64,000 nt of DNA from an uncultured Bacteroidota bacterium (GCA_902635965.1 CACPQA010000001.1:124001-188000); one strand, 5' to 3'. Counted from the stretch's first letter, positions 51,918 to 60,729 are shown. Notes: a model not told the origin generated them from the sequence alone. Program-made: numbers and translations.

Positions 51918-53024
51918 TTAAAAATTATTTTCAAAGTACTTGTAACCAAAGGTCTCAGCTACAGCTTTGTATACAATTTTACCGTCATGCATATTAAGTC
52001 CCTTATTTAATGCTTGATTTTTTTTGCAAGCTTTTTCCCAACCTAAATCAGCTATTAATTGAATGTAGCTTAAAGTAGCATTATTTAGAGCGTTTGTTGA
52101 GGTCATAGGGACTGCACCTGGAATATTAGTTACACAATAATGAACTTTCCCGTCGATTAAATAAACGGGTTCTTGATGTGTTGTTTCTCTGCAAGTTTCA
52201 AAACATCCACCTTGATCAACTGCTACATCTACAAGCACAGTACCTGATTCCATTTTATCAAGCATATTCTTTGTGATTATTTTTGGGGCTTTTGCGCCAG
52301 GTACTAGAACTGAACCAATAATCACGTCACAAGTTGATAAGTGATTTATAATTGCTTCTCTTGAAGAATATAAAGGAATTACATTTTTAGGAAGTACTTC
52401 ACTTAAATATCTTAGTCTTTCTAGATTTATGTCAAATAAAATCACTTGTGCTCCTAGGCCTGCAGCCATTTTTGCTGCCTCGGTTCCAACAATTCCAGCT
52501 CCAATAATTATTACCTTAGCTGGGGCTACACCTGGAACCCCACCAATCAATTTTCCTTTTCCCAACTGAGGTTTCTCTAAGTATTTTGCACCCTGTTGAA
52601 CAGCCATTCTACCTGCCACCTCAGACATTGGTGTTAAAAGAGGTAACTTCTTATCACTTGTTTCAACTGTTTCATATGCAATGCAAGTTGCCTTGGACTT
52701 GATCATTGCTTCAGTTAGACTTTTTGAGGATGAAAAATGAAAGTATGTAAATAAAGTTTGATTCTTTTGGATTAAACTAAATTCTTCTTTTTGAGGCTCC
52801 TTAACTTTTACTATGAGTTCGGATTTAGAATAAATTTCTTTTGCTGTAGATAAAATTTCTGCTCCCGCTTTTTTATAATCGTTGTCAGAAAAACCACTCT
52901 TAATACCAGCATTTTTTTCAATATAAACTTTATGGCCGTTATCAACTAAAGACCCAACACTCGCGGTATTTAAACCAACTCGAGATTCGTGGTTTTTGAT
53001 TTCCTTAGGAGTTCCTATAATCAT
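51918..53024 (-). CDS. ald: Alanine dehydrogenase
   Basis: 368 residues. Start IIGTPKEIKNHESRVGL, substrate Lys in VKVKEPQKEE, catalytic His in TYFHFSS, and the NAD loop IIGAGIVGTEAAKMAAGLGA, with LVDVAVDQGGCFETCRETTH typical of alanine dehydrogenase. It deaminates L-alanine to pyruvate and ammonia using NAD. A TAGATTTG element sits just upstream. It is the first gene of a probable two-gene unit with the FAD oxidoreductase. Confidence 0.94.
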   Translation of the reverse strand: MIIGTPKEIKNHESRVGLNTASVGSLVDNGHKVYIEKNAGIKSGFSDNDYKKAGAEILSTAKEIYSKSELIVKVKEPQKEEFSLIQKNQTLFTYFHFSSSKSLTEAMIKSKATCIAYETVETSDKKLPLLTPMSEVAGRMAVQQGAKYLEKPQLGKGKLIGGVPGVAPAKVIIIGAGIVGTEAAKMAAGLGAQVILFDINLERLRYLSEVLPKNVIPLYSSREAIINHLSTCDVIIGSVLVPGAKAPKIITKNMLDKMESGTVLVDVAVDQGGCFETCRETTHQEPVYLIDGKVHYCVTNIPGAVPMTSTNALNNATLSYIQLIADLGWEKACKKNQALNKGLNMHDGKIVYKAVAETFGYKYFENNF

Positions 53025-53038
53025 GACAACTTTTTTGA

Positions 53039-53046
53039 CAAATCTA
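53039..53046 (-). promoter_or_regulatory. Putative ald -7 promoter element
   Basis: Minus-strand TAGATTTG fits TAnnTTTG and ends 14 bases before the ald ATG, a short leader as in other Bacteroidota promoters. No clear TTG -33 element is in place. Confidence 0.35.
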
Positions 53047-53148
53047 ATTAAATAAACATTATAATTTGTAAAAATTAATTCTATCTAATTATCAAATTTA
53101 ATTTTTATTGAATCAATAGATTAAAGATTTGTATATTATGCCTTATTT

Positions 53149-53223
53149 GGGTCATTAACTCAGTTGGTTCAGAGTGTTACCTTGACAGGGTAGAAGTCAT
53201 TGGTTCGAATCCAATATGACCCA
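53149..53223 (+). tRNA. tRNA-Val (anticodon GAC)
   Basis: 75 nt. Acceptor GGGTCAT/ATGACCC with discriminator A; D-arm ACTC/GAGT with a 10-nt loop; anticodon stem TTACC/GGTAG with loop TTGACAG giving GAC; T-stem ATTGG/CCAAT with loop TTCGAAT. CCA is not encoded. A strong hairpin terminator follows 8 bases later. Confidence 0.96.
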
Positions 53224-53231
53224 CAACACTT

Positions 53232-53258
53232 AAGAGAGGTTTCGACCTCTTTTTTTTT
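53232..53258 (+). terminator. Intrinsic terminator after tRNA-Val
   Basis: Stem AGAGGT (53235-53240) and ACCTCT (53245-53250) around a TTCG tetraloop, extended by flanking A-T/G-T pairs and followed by T through 53258. It is a textbook rho-independent terminator placed right after the tRNA. Confidence 0.88.
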
Positions 53259-53264
53259 ATGCCA

Positions 53265-53284
53265 ATGCGAACTATATGCGAACT
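53265..53284. repeat. Tandem ATGCGAACT pair beside tRNA-Val
   Basis: Two copies of ATGCGAACT (53265-53273 and 53276-53284) are spaced by two bases (period 11). They lie 41 bases after the tRNA end, between its terminator and a small ORF. They look like direct repeats at an integration scar or a protein-binding site; which of these cannot be told. Confidence 0.5.
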
Positions 53285-53285
53285 T

Positions 53286-53519
53286 TTATGCTTCTGCACG
53301 TGTTGGAATTGGCACAAGTTCACTTTTCCAATCATCAGTTTCTTTATCTCTGCTGATAATTTCAATCTCTGCATCTTCCAACCATAATGGCACATCTTGT
53401 TCTTCGTTTTTCACAACACTACTTCGCAATTTTGGTATAACATAATGCATTGATAATTGTAGAAATTTCAACTTCTGGTCAGTTGTCAATCTTTGATATC
53501 TATTATTAATTTTACTCAC
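53286..53519 (-). CDS. Small hypothetical protein flanking tRNA-Val, possible island remnant
   Basis: 77 residues from GTG 53519; an in-frame stop lies a few codons upstream. Rich in charged residues: YQRLTTDQKLKFLQLSMHYV, NEEQDVPLWLEDAEIEIISR, and the C-terminus SELVPIPTRAEA. No family is recognised. Its base composition is less AT-rich than its neighbours and it is the only candidate gene in the 380 bases between tRNA-Val and the metallophosphatase. Position next to a tRNA and the ATGCGAACT repeats suggests the residue of an integrated element. It may not be expressed. Confidence 0.4.
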   Translation of the reverse strand: MSKINNRYQRLTTDQKLKFLQLSMHYVIPKLRSSVVKNEEQDVPLWLEDAEIEIISRDKETDDWKSELVPIPTRAEA

Positions 53520-53603
53520 TTTACATAAACTTAATCCAATTTTAACTTATGGTAAATCTATTTTATATCATTATTTAATTACTTTAAATTCAAAATTATA
53601 AAT

Positions 53604-54431
53604 TTGAGACAAGTCGAGCTTGTAGTTGTTTCAGATGTTCATTTAGGAACCTACGGATGTAATGCAAAAGAATTACTTATCTATTTGAAATCTATAGATC
53701 CTAAAATCGTTGTTTTAAATGGAGATATTATTGACATATGGCAGTTCAGTAAGAGATATTGGCCGAAATCTCACATGAAAATAATCAAACATGTACTCAA
53801 GTGGATTTCTGAAGGAAAGGAAATCTATTATGTTACTGGAAATCACGACGAAATGCTCCGGAAATTTAAAGGTTTCAAAATGGGAAAATTTGTCATTGTA
53901 AATAAGGTAATTTTAACCCTCGACGGTAAGAAAACTTGGTTTTTCCATGGAGATGTTTTTGATGTAACTATGCAATATTCTAAATGGATTGCCAAACTTG
54001 GCGGGGTTGGTTATGACCTTCTCATCTTAATAAATAGTTTTATCAATTTTATTTTTGAAAAAATAGGACGCAATAAAATGTCTTTTTCAAAAAAAATCAA
54101 AAACAGTGTAAAAGGTGCTATAAAATATATTAATCGATTTGAAAGTATTGTTGTTGAAATTGCTTCATCAAATAATTTTAAATATGTGGTATGTGGACAC
54201 ATCCACCATCCCAAAATCGAAAAATACAAAATAGGAAATAGTAAAGTCACGTATTTGAATTCAGGAGATTGGATAGAGAACTTAACAGCATTGGAGTATA
54301 ACAATTCTAAATGGTCAATTTATTATCATGATTCATCAAAATTTAAAAAATTCGTATCAACAGATCAAGAAAAGTCATATAAAGAATTATATAATGAAAT
54401 GATGAATGAATTTAATATGATAAAGAAATAA
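53604..54431 (+). CDS. UDP-2,3-diacylglucosamine diphosphatase-like metallophosphatase
   Basis: 275 residues starting from TTG 53604. The calcineurin-like fold is shown by VVVSDVHLGTYGCNA (DxH), LNGDIIDIW (GD), VTGNHDEML (GNHD), FFHGDVFD and YVVCGHIHHPKI (GHxH), a complete metallophosphatase motif set. The family is close to LpxH but longer, with a basic insertion (KMSFSKKIKNSVKGAIKYIN) that may bind membrane. It overlaps the next glycosyltransferase gene by one base, so the pair is translated together. Confidence 0.85.
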   Translation: MRQVELVVVSDVHLGTYGCNAKELLIYLKSIDPKIVVLNGDIIDIWQFSKRYWPKSHMKIIKHVLKWISEGKEIYYVTGNHDEMLRKFKGFKMGKFVIVNKVILTLDGKKTWFFHGDVFDVTMQYSKWIAKLGGVGYDLLILINSFINFIFEKIGRNKMSFSKKIKNSVKGAIKYINRFESIVVEIASSNNFKYVVCGHIHHPKIEKYKIGNSKVTYLNSGDWIENLTALEYNNSKWSIYYHDSSKFKKFVSTDQEKSYKELYNEMMNEFNMIKK

Positions 54432-55456
54432 TGAAGGTGCTTTACGCCATACAATCTACTGGTAATGGACATATTTCTAGAGCTAAGGAACTTATTCCAT
54501 TTATGAGTCGTCGTTTTCAGTTTGACGTGATTATCAGTGGACCAAAACCTAAATTAGATTTGGGTTACCCAATTAAAAAAAACCTTAAAGGATTAACATT
54601 ATTCTATAATAAAAAAGGAGGAATAGATTGGATAAAAACGCTTTTTAAGAATAATTTACTTTTATTTTTCAGGGATATTATCAATTTAAGAGTTAAAGAT
54701 TACGACTTAGTAATCAATGATTTTGAACCTATCTCTGCGTGGTCTTGTAAATTAAAAAGAGTTCCCTGTTTCGGAATAAGTAACCAACTTTCTCTTTTGA
54801 AAAAAGGTATCCCAAAGCCCAAAAAAAAATTCAAATCTACAATTCGTTTTCTTAAATTTTTTGCACCGGTTAAAATAGGGTATGGGTTACATTATCAAAA
54901 ATTCAGTAAAAAAATTTATCATCCTATCATTAGATCGAAAGTCAAAAAATTAATCACATCCGAAGGAAAGGGTATTGTAGTTTATTTACCAGCCTATAAT
55001 GAGAAGTCCATTCTTGAGATTACAAATAAGCTTCCACACAGGCAATGGCATATTTTTTCACGAAACATATCACATAAAAAGTCAATTGGTTCTTCTCATT
55101 TATATCCAATTCATGAAGATGTTTTTTTAGAATTATTATCAGGTGCAGATGGAGTTATTGCGAGTGCTGGATTTACAACGACTGCTGAGTCATTGTTCTT
55201 GAACAAACCCCTACTAGTAATTCCAATGAAGGGTCATATTGAACAGATTTATAATGCAGTTTCCTTAGATAGTATGGGGGTTAAGGTTCTTAAAAGGTTT
55301 TCTTTAAAACAATTAGATGAAATTAAAAGTTGGTTAAATTATCCAAAAAGAATCAAGATTAATTTTGAAAATGATTGCGGAAAATTAATTGATCAAATTG
55401 CTATAGATTTTATTAAGATGAAACTCGATCAAGATTTAATAACTAAAACTATTTAA
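54431..55456 (+). CDS. Glycosyltransferase family protein, MurG/UDP-GlcNAc-like
   Basis: 341 residues, GT-B-like. The start YAIQSTGNGHISRAKELIPFM contains the nucleotide-sugar GxGH motif; the C-terminal domain has ADGVIASAGFTTTAESLFLN and KPLLVIPMKGHIEQIYNA, the UDP-sugar binding patterns of MurG and MGDG-synthase-like enzymes. It probably adds a sugar to a lipid. The one-base overlap with a metallophosphatase of the lipid A type suggests an envelope lipid function. Confidence 0.8.
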   Translation: MKVLYAIQSTGNGHISRAKELIPFMSRRFQFDVIISGPKPKLDLGYPIKKNLKGLTLFYNKKGGIDWIKTLFKNNLLLFFRDIINLRVKDYDLVINDFEPISAWSCKLKRVPCFGISNQLSLLKKGIPKPKKKFKSTIRFLKFFAPVKIGYGLHYQKFSKKIYHPIIRSKVKKLITSEGKGIVVYLPAYNEKSILEITNKLPHRQWHIFSRNISHKKSIGSSHLYPIHEDVFLELLSGADGVIASAGFTTTAESLFLNKPLLVIPMKGHIEQIYNAVSLDSMGVKVLKRFSLKQLDEIKSWLNYPKRIKINFENDCGKLIDQIAIDFIKMKLDQDLITKTI

Positions 55457-55575
55457 AGCAGATTTTTATTGTTGGTCACACCTAACGTCTCTTTTTTTTA
55501 TTGAAAATTCTAAAAAGTTGGATAAATCATCTCTTATTCCTAATCGAAATATAAGTAATTGATAATGAACTACTT

Positions 55576-55604
55576 AAATAAGTTAGTAACTAATTTATTT
55601 TTTT
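55576..55604. terminator. Putative bidirectional terminator between convergent genes
   Basis: AAATAAGTTAG (55576-55586), loop TAA, CTAATTTATTT (55590-55600) form an 11-bp stem with one G-U, then T through 55604. AT-rich and weak on stacking, but placed exactly between the ends of two converging genes; the right arm covers the last bases of the minus-strand gene. Confidence 0.5.
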
Positions 55605-56333
55605 AACTTTTTTGAATGTTGAAAGACCTCTTTTTTCAATAGATAAATTTAGAATTTCAGATCCATAGAATTTTGCATGTGATTCAATCAAATAAAAATA
55701 ATTTTGAAGATTTTCTTCTCCTAATCTTAAGGGGTCTGGTGTTCCGTGGCCGTAAAAAGTATCAGGTTCGTCATTTTTTCCATTGAAAACCTTTTCTAAT
55801 TTCTCTTTATTTGTAATGTATTTCCCATCCCATTTTTTAACTCTATTTGGATTATAATCATGGTCAAAACCTAACAGATAAATTTTTTTATAGCCTTTAG
55901 TAAAAGCCCAGTTCAAACAATCTAAAAAAATAGTTTTACCAATCAATGGTCTAAAAGGGAATTTTTTATACTTAGCAAAAGCCAATGTTTGATAGCGATA
56001 TTCGTACTTCGAAATCCTTTTTTTAAATTTTGATTTGCTGGGGATTTCCTTCTGTGGAAAATCAGTAGCACACATATAATAATCGACAATTATGTCACCA
56101 AATGCCTTTATAGAATTATTCACAGTAAGGATATGAGTATTTCTTAAATCGTGATTTTTGTATTCTAAAGCTGATTTCCCACTACCAACAAGTAAAAGAC
56201 TTTTATTACTTTGATAAACTTTTAGCCTTGTTTCTTTAAGTTTTTTAAATTTAAAAAAAGTATTTAGTCCAAATATATGTTCTTTAATCATTTTAATTAA
56301 ATCTCGTATTGGATTGTATAAATGTTTTTTCAA
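55590..56333 (-). CDS. DUF115/GT42-like sialyltransferase-fold protein
   Basis: 247 residues. SLLLVGSGKSALEYKNHDLR near residue 46 resembles the GxGPS loop of GT42 sialyltransferases and DUF115 proteins; IYLLGFDHDYNPNRVKKWDG (about 152-171) matches the G-x-D segment of the same fold. ILTVNNSIKAFGDIIVDYYM fits the second strand. I infer a nucleotide-sugar or pyrophosphoryl binding enzyme; real sialyltransferase activity is not shown. It is alone, convergent with the glycosyltransferase gene before it, and separated from acnB by a gap of 278 bases. Confidence 0.5.
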   Translation of the reverse strand: MKKHLYNPIRDLIKMIKEHIFGLNTFFKFKKLKETRLKVYQSNKSLLLVGSGKSALEYKNHDLRNTHILTVNNSIKAFGDIIVDYYMCATDFPQKEIPSKSKFKKRISKYEYRYQTLAFAKYKKFPFRPLIGKTIFLDCLNWAFTKGYKKIYLLGFDHDYNPNRVKKWDGKYITNKEKLEKVFNGKNDEPDTFYGHGTPDPLRLGEENLQNYFYLIESHAKFYGSEILNLSIEKRGLSTFKKVKKIN

Positions 56334-56469
56334 TTTTTAATAACTTTTTGAATAGATAAATACCATTAAAAAATAATTTTTAATTCTAAGATTATAATCA
56401 AATCTATTTTTTAAAAACCTTCCATATGTTAGTTATTTATCATTAAATAGTTTAATAATTTTGAATTGA

Positions 56470-56592
56470 ATGTTACTAAAACATCATCATTTAAATAATC
56501 TTTCTAATAATAACTTTAGACAAGTAAATAAAACTTATTTAATTCCAAAAGAGATTAAAAATATTGAAGATTGCGCCGAATGTCAGAAGTAA
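56470..56592 (+). CDS. Very small ORF with HHH and CxxC, doubtful
   Basis: 40 codons from ATG 56470, in the 278-base gap between the DUF115-like gene and acnB. The product contains HHH near the N-terminus and a terminal DCAECQK. A TAATTTTG element (56456-56463) lies six bases upstream. No other evidence for coding exists. It is recorded because it is the only open frame in this gap. Confidence 0.2.
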   Translation: MLLKHHHLNNLSNNNFRQVNKTYLIPKEIKNIEDCAECQK

Positions 56593-56611
56593 ACCCTATT
56601 TAAATCAAATG

Positions 56612-59410
56612 CTAGTAAGACAATAAATGTCCAGGTTTCGAGGTCAATTTATTTACAGGAGGCGCAAATTGGGTTAGTTTTATTCCTCTAACAGCAGTCT
56701 TGTATTCTTCAAAGGTTGGTGTCCTACCAAGTATAGCTGAAAGAACAACCACAGGAGTAGAGCTAAGCAAAGATTCTCCTTTTTTACGGTCTGAATCTTT
56801 AACCACTCTACCTTGAAACAATCTTGTAGATGTTGCCATAACTGTGTCACCTTTTTCAGCTTTTTCTTGATTACCCATACAAAGATTACAACCTGGGCGC
56901 TCAAGGTATAAAATATTTTCGTACTCTGTTCTGGCCGTATTTTTGGGAGCATCATCGTTAAATTCAAAACCAGAATACTTTTGAAGAATTTCCCAATCAC
57001 CTTCCTCTTTTAATTCGTCAATAATATTATATGTAGGGGCTGTGACTACCAATGGTGCTTTAAATTTTACTTCCCCTTGAAATTCTTCTAGGTTTTTCAA
57101 CATTTTAGAAACAATTTTAATATCTCCTTTATGTACCATACATGAACCAACAAATCCTAAATCAACAGGTTTTTTTCCTTGATAAAAAGAAAGTTCACGA
57201 ATAGTGTCATGGGTATAACGCTTAGAGACATCTTCGTTGTGGACATCTGGATCGGCTATCATCGGTTCATCAATGATGTTTAAATCCACAACAAATTCTG
57301 CATAATAATTAGCATTTTCATCGGGAGTTAGAGCAGGTTTTTCACCAGATTTAATTTCTTCTATTCTCTTATTTGCATTGTCAACTAGCCCTTGAAGAAC
57401 TTTTTTGCTGTTATCCATTCCTTTATCAATCATTGTTTGTATTCTAGCCTTAGCAATTTTCAAAGATTCAATTAAAGTATCGTCCTCGGATATACAAATG
57501 GATGCTTTAGCTTTCATTTCGGCCGTCCAGTCAGTAAATGTGAAAGCTTGGTCTGACGGTAAAGTACCTATGTGAACTTCTATTATTCTCCCTTGAAATA
57601 CATTTTCTCCACCAAATTTTTTAAGCATTTGTGATTGTGTAGCGTGGACTACATCTCGAAAATCCATGTGTTCATGCATTTTACCTTTGAAAGTTACTTT
57701 TACTGACTCAGGAATTGGCATTGATGCCTCACCCGTTGCGAGAGCAAGTGCTACAGTTCCAGAATCAGCTCCAAAAGCAACGCCTTTTGACATTCTGGTA
57801 TGTGAATCACCACCAATGATAATAGCCCAATCGTCAATAGTAATGTCATTTAATACTTTATGAATCACATCAGTTAAGGGATGATATTTGTTTTGTGGAT
57901 CCCGCCCTGTTATAAGACCAAAGTCACTCATAAATTTCATCAACCTGGGTATGTTTTCTTGAGACTTTAAATCCCAAACGGATGCAGTATGGCATCCAGA
58001 TTGATAACCTGCATCAAGGACAGGAGAAATTAGTGTTGCAGCCATCATTTCAAGTTCCTGGGATGTCATTAAACCAGTTGTATCTTGAGATCCAACAATG
58101 TTTACTTTTACTCGAACATACGATCCAGCATGAAGAATGTTTCTTGAAGTTCCAACAGAATTTTTATTAAAAATTTTTTCTACAGCAGTAAGTCCTACAC
58201 CCTCATTAAATATTTCTTTTGATGGTGCATAAATATTATTAATATTTGAATTTAGAGTCTTTGCAGCAAATGTTTGAAGCTTTTTACCAAAAACTACTGC
58301 GTAGGAACCGCCGGCTCTCATGAACTCGATTTTTTGGGGAGTAAATGCAGAAGAAATATCCATTACTTCTTTACCCTCTTTGTATAATTTTTTAGTTTTT
58401 GTATTAATGGTAAGTAAAGTTCCAGTGTCGACAGAAAATGTTTGTTTTAATACAGGTTCATTATTATCGTCTAAAACAAGTTGCCCATTTTTATCATAAG
58501 TTTTTTCCCAATTTTTTAAGTCTAAACCTATTCCACCTGTGACACCAACCGTTGTTAAAAAAATTGGAGAAACCCCGTTGGTTCCTGCAATTACTGGAGC
58601 GATATTAATAAACGGTATGTAAGGACTAGCTTTTTTCCCTATCCACAGAGCTACATTGTTTACTCCTGACATTCTTGAAGAACCAACACCCATTGTCCCT
58701 TTCTCTGCAATAAGCATTACCCTATGATTTGGATATTTTTCTTTTAGTTCTAAAAGTGCTTTTTGTTGCTCTTTGTTATGATCAAACATACACTGTCCAT
58801 GCAATTCTCTATCAGATCTTGAATGTGCATCACTACCAGGAGAAAGTAAATCTGTAGAGATATCACCAATTCCAGCCACAAATGTTACTAGCTCAATTTT
58901 TTCAGGAAGTTCTGGCATTTTAGTAAAAAATTCTGCTTTAGCATAACTTTCAAGTAATTCTAATGCAATTTTATTTCCTTTTTTATGAGCATTAACTAAC
59001 CGTTCCATATCAGCTTCATAGAGAAAAACTTGTGTTTTTAATACTTCGCATGCCATTCTAGCGTTAGCATCAGTTGATTCAAGAGCAATATCAAGTAAAA
59101 CCCTAATGGAAGGCCCTCCTTTCATATGGCCTAATAGTTCAAATGCAGATTTTGGCGAAATCTCCCCCACAATTTCCTGTCCCAGAATAATCTTCTTTAG
59201 AAAATCTGCTTTTACACCAGCAGCACCTGTTGTCCCAGGTAATACATTGTAAATAAAAAAATCTACTGAAGCAGTCCTATGTTTGTTTCCCTTGTCTTTT
59301 ATATTAGCTATGATTTCATTGAGCAGAGAAGCATCATCAATCGGCTTGGGACTTAAACCTTGATTTTTTCTATTTTCAATTTCTTTTAAATAGTCAGTAT
59401 ATAGACTCAT
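56612..59410 (-). CDS. acnB: Bifunctional aconitate hydratase 2/2-methylisocitrate dehydratase
   Basis: 932 residues from ATG 59410 (MSLYTDYLKEIENRKNQ); a longer reading to 59443 adds a non-conserved leader that runs over the promoter. AcnB features are all here: an N-terminal HEAT-like domain, the swivel domain, the catalytic domain with IGGDSHTRMSKGVAFGADSG, and cluster cysteines including ERPGCNLCMGNQ near the C-terminus. It converts citrate to isocitrate in the TCA cycle and also acts in the methylcitrate pathway. A TTG-N19-TAAATTTG promoter lies upstream. Confidence 0.96.
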   Translation of the reverse strand: MSLYTDYLKEIENRKNQGLSPKPIDDASLLNEIIANIKDKGNKHRTASVDFFIYNVLPGTTGAAGVKADFLKKIILGQEIVGEISPKSAFELLGHMKGGPSIRVLLDIALESTDANARMACEVLKTQVFLYEADMERLVNAHKKGNKIALELLESYAKAEFFTKMPELPEKIELVTFVAGIGDISTDLLSPGSDAHSRSDRELHGQCMFDHNKEQQKALLELKEKYPNHRVMLIAEKGTMGVGSSRMSGVNNVALWIGKKASPYIPFINIAPVIAGTNGVSPIFLTTVGVTGGIGLDLKNWEKTYDKNGQLVLDDNNEPVLKQTFSVDTGTLLTINTKTKKLYKEGKEVMDISSAFTPQKIEFMRAGGSYAVVFGKKLQTFAAKTLNSNINNIYAPSKEIFNEGVGLTAVEKIFNKNSVGTSRNILHAGSYVRVKVNIVGSQDTTGLMTSQELEMMAATLISPVLDAGYQSGCHTASVWDLKSQENIPRLMKFMSDFGLITGRDPQNKYHPLTDVIHKVLNDITIDDWAIIIGGDSHTRMSKGVAFGADSGTVALALATGEASMPIPESVKVTFKGKMHEHMDFRDVVHATQSQMLKKFGGENVFQGRIIEVHIGTLPSDQAFTFTDWTAEMKAKASICISEDDTLIESLKIAKARIQTMIDKGMDNSKKVLQGLVDNANKRIEEIKSGEKPALTPDENANYYAEFVVDLNIIDEPMIADPDVHNEDVSKRYTHDTIRELSFYQGKKPVDLGFVGSCMVHKGDIKIVSKMLKNLEEFQGEVKFKAPLVVTAPTYNIIDELKEEGDWEILQKYSGFEFNDDAPKNTARTEYENILYLERPGCNLCMGNQEKAEKGDTVMATSTRLFQGRVVKDSDRKKGESLLSSTPVVVLSAILGRTPTFEEYKTAVRGIKLTQFAPPVNKLTSKPGHLLSY

Positions 59411-59440
59411 ACGATTAGCACGTTGCCATTTAATTAAACA

Positions 59441-59470
59441 CAAATTTAGAACATCAATACCTTATTTCAA
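59441..59470 (-). promoter_or_regulatory. acnB promoter (TTG-N19-TAAATTTG)
   Basis: On the minus strand TTG (59470-59468), a 19-base spacer, then TAAATTTG (59448-59441) matches the Bacteroidota primary sigma consensus exactly, including spacing. The -7 box ends 30 bases before the chosen acnB ATG. This is the best promoter match I found in the window and it also supports the internal start. Confidence 0.55.
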
Positions 59471-59613
59471 TATTTAAAGAATTAATTTTTAATAATTGAA
59501 TATTAAATGCGTCATAATCAATAATTGCTAAATCTATCTTTGGATAATAAATTTTTCTTATAAAAATTTAGTTAAGTGGTTAAGGTTTTTTATTAAGTTT
59601 AGTAAAATTTTTT

Positions 59614-60729
59614 ATGGATTTTCAATTATCAGGTTGGAACTTTTCTAAGTTTATAGAGGAAGAAGTAAGTCCTTTTGAAAAACTATTTAATATTTTCAAA
59701 GAGTTAATAGTCTATACATCTGGTGATTTTGATGAGGCTATTGAGTGGCTTAGAGAACTAGACAAAGAGTATAAACTCACAGATGAAAATTACACCATTG
59801 ACGATTTTGTAAATGATCTTCTGTCAAAGGGATATGTTACTCAAGAAATAAATCCTAGTGGATCGAGCGAACTCTTAAAAATTTCCTCGAAAATGGAAAA
59901 GGTATTAAGAAAATACGCTATGGATAAAATTTTTGGTAAGATAAAAAAATCAAAATCTGGGAATCATAAAACAAATCTTAGTGGAACAAAAAACCATGAC
60001 ATGACAGAACTTAGAGATTATAATTTTGGAGATTCAATTGAAGACATTGCAGTCACTGAAAGTTTGAAAAACATGTACTCAAGAACAGGAAGTTCTGAAC
60101 TAAATTTGGTAGAAAATGATTTGGTCGTTTATGATGGGCAACTCAATTCACAAATGAGTACAGTTTTGATGATTGACATCAGTCATAGCATGATATTATA
60201 TGGTGAGGACAGAATTACTCCTGCTAAAAATGTTGCAATGGCCCTTTCAGAGTTAATTACAACTAGGTATCCAAAAGACACTCTAGACATAATAGTTTTT
60301 GGTAATGATGCTAGACCAATACCCATTAAAGAACTCCCATATTTAAAAGTAGGTCCATACCACACAAATACGGTGGCCGGGTTGGAACTTGCCTTAGAAA
60401 TTCTAAGAAGAAAAAAAAACAATAACAAACAAATTTTAATGATAACAGATGGAAAGCCGAGCTGTCTTTCCCTTAAAGACGGTTCATATTATAAAAATAG
60501 TGTTGGACTTGACCCAAAAATTGTCAATAAGTGTTATGTTATGGCCAAAATTGCTCATAGGTTAAAAGTACCAATAACTACATTTATGATTGCTCAAGAC
60601 CCATATTTACAACACTTTGTAAAAGAATTCACTAAAATTAACGGAGGTAAAGCGCTTTATGCTGGCCTTGATAATCTTGGCGGAATGATTTTTGAAGATT
60701 ATGAAACTAACAGAAAAAAAAGAATATAA
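59614..60729 (+). CDS. VWA-domain protein of a MoxR-VWA pair
   Basis: 371 residues. The N-terminal half is helical (EEEVSPFEKLFNIFKELIVY...); the C-terminal half is a von Willebrand A domain with the MIDAS DISHSM (DxSxS) in VLMIDISHSMILYG and ITDGKPSC later. With the ATPase 1 base downstream it forms a two-gene MoxR/VWA system comparable to RavA-ViaA or cobalt/magnesium chelatase subunits. The partner complex probably remodels or inserts metal into a target. The target is not known. Confidence 0.86.
   Translation: MDFQLSGWNFSKFIEEEVSPFEKLFNIFKELIVYTSGDFDEAIEWLRELDKEYKLTDENYTIDDFVNDLLSKGYVTQEINPSGSSELLKISSKMEKVLRKYAMDKIFGKIKKSKSGNHKTNLSGTKNHDMTELRDYNFGDSIEDIAVTESLKNMYSRTGSSELNLVENDLVVYDGQLNSQMSTVLMIDISHSMILYGEDRITPAKNVAMALSELITTRYPKDTLDIIVFGNDARPIPIKELPYLKVGPYHTNTVAGLELALEILRRKKNNNKQILMITDGKPSCLSLKDGSYYKNSVGLDPKIVNKCYVMAKIAHRLKVPITTFMIAQDPYLQHFVKEFTKINGGKALYAGLDNLGGMIFEDYETNRKKRI

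Noticed and set aside
53177-53395. Minus-strand ORF whose translation ends in GHIGFEPMTSTLSR
   Set aside because: It is the antisense reading of tRNA-Val and its flank. This type of C-terminus is a well-known false protein from tRNA genes.
53599-53606. TAAATTTG as a promoter for the metallophosphatase gene
   Set aside because: It overlaps the TTG start codon itself, so transcription from it would begin inside the gene; a chance match in AT-rich DNA.
59411-59443. N-terminal extension of acnB by 11 codons
   Set aside because: It runs into the promoter element and is not part of the family's conserved start.
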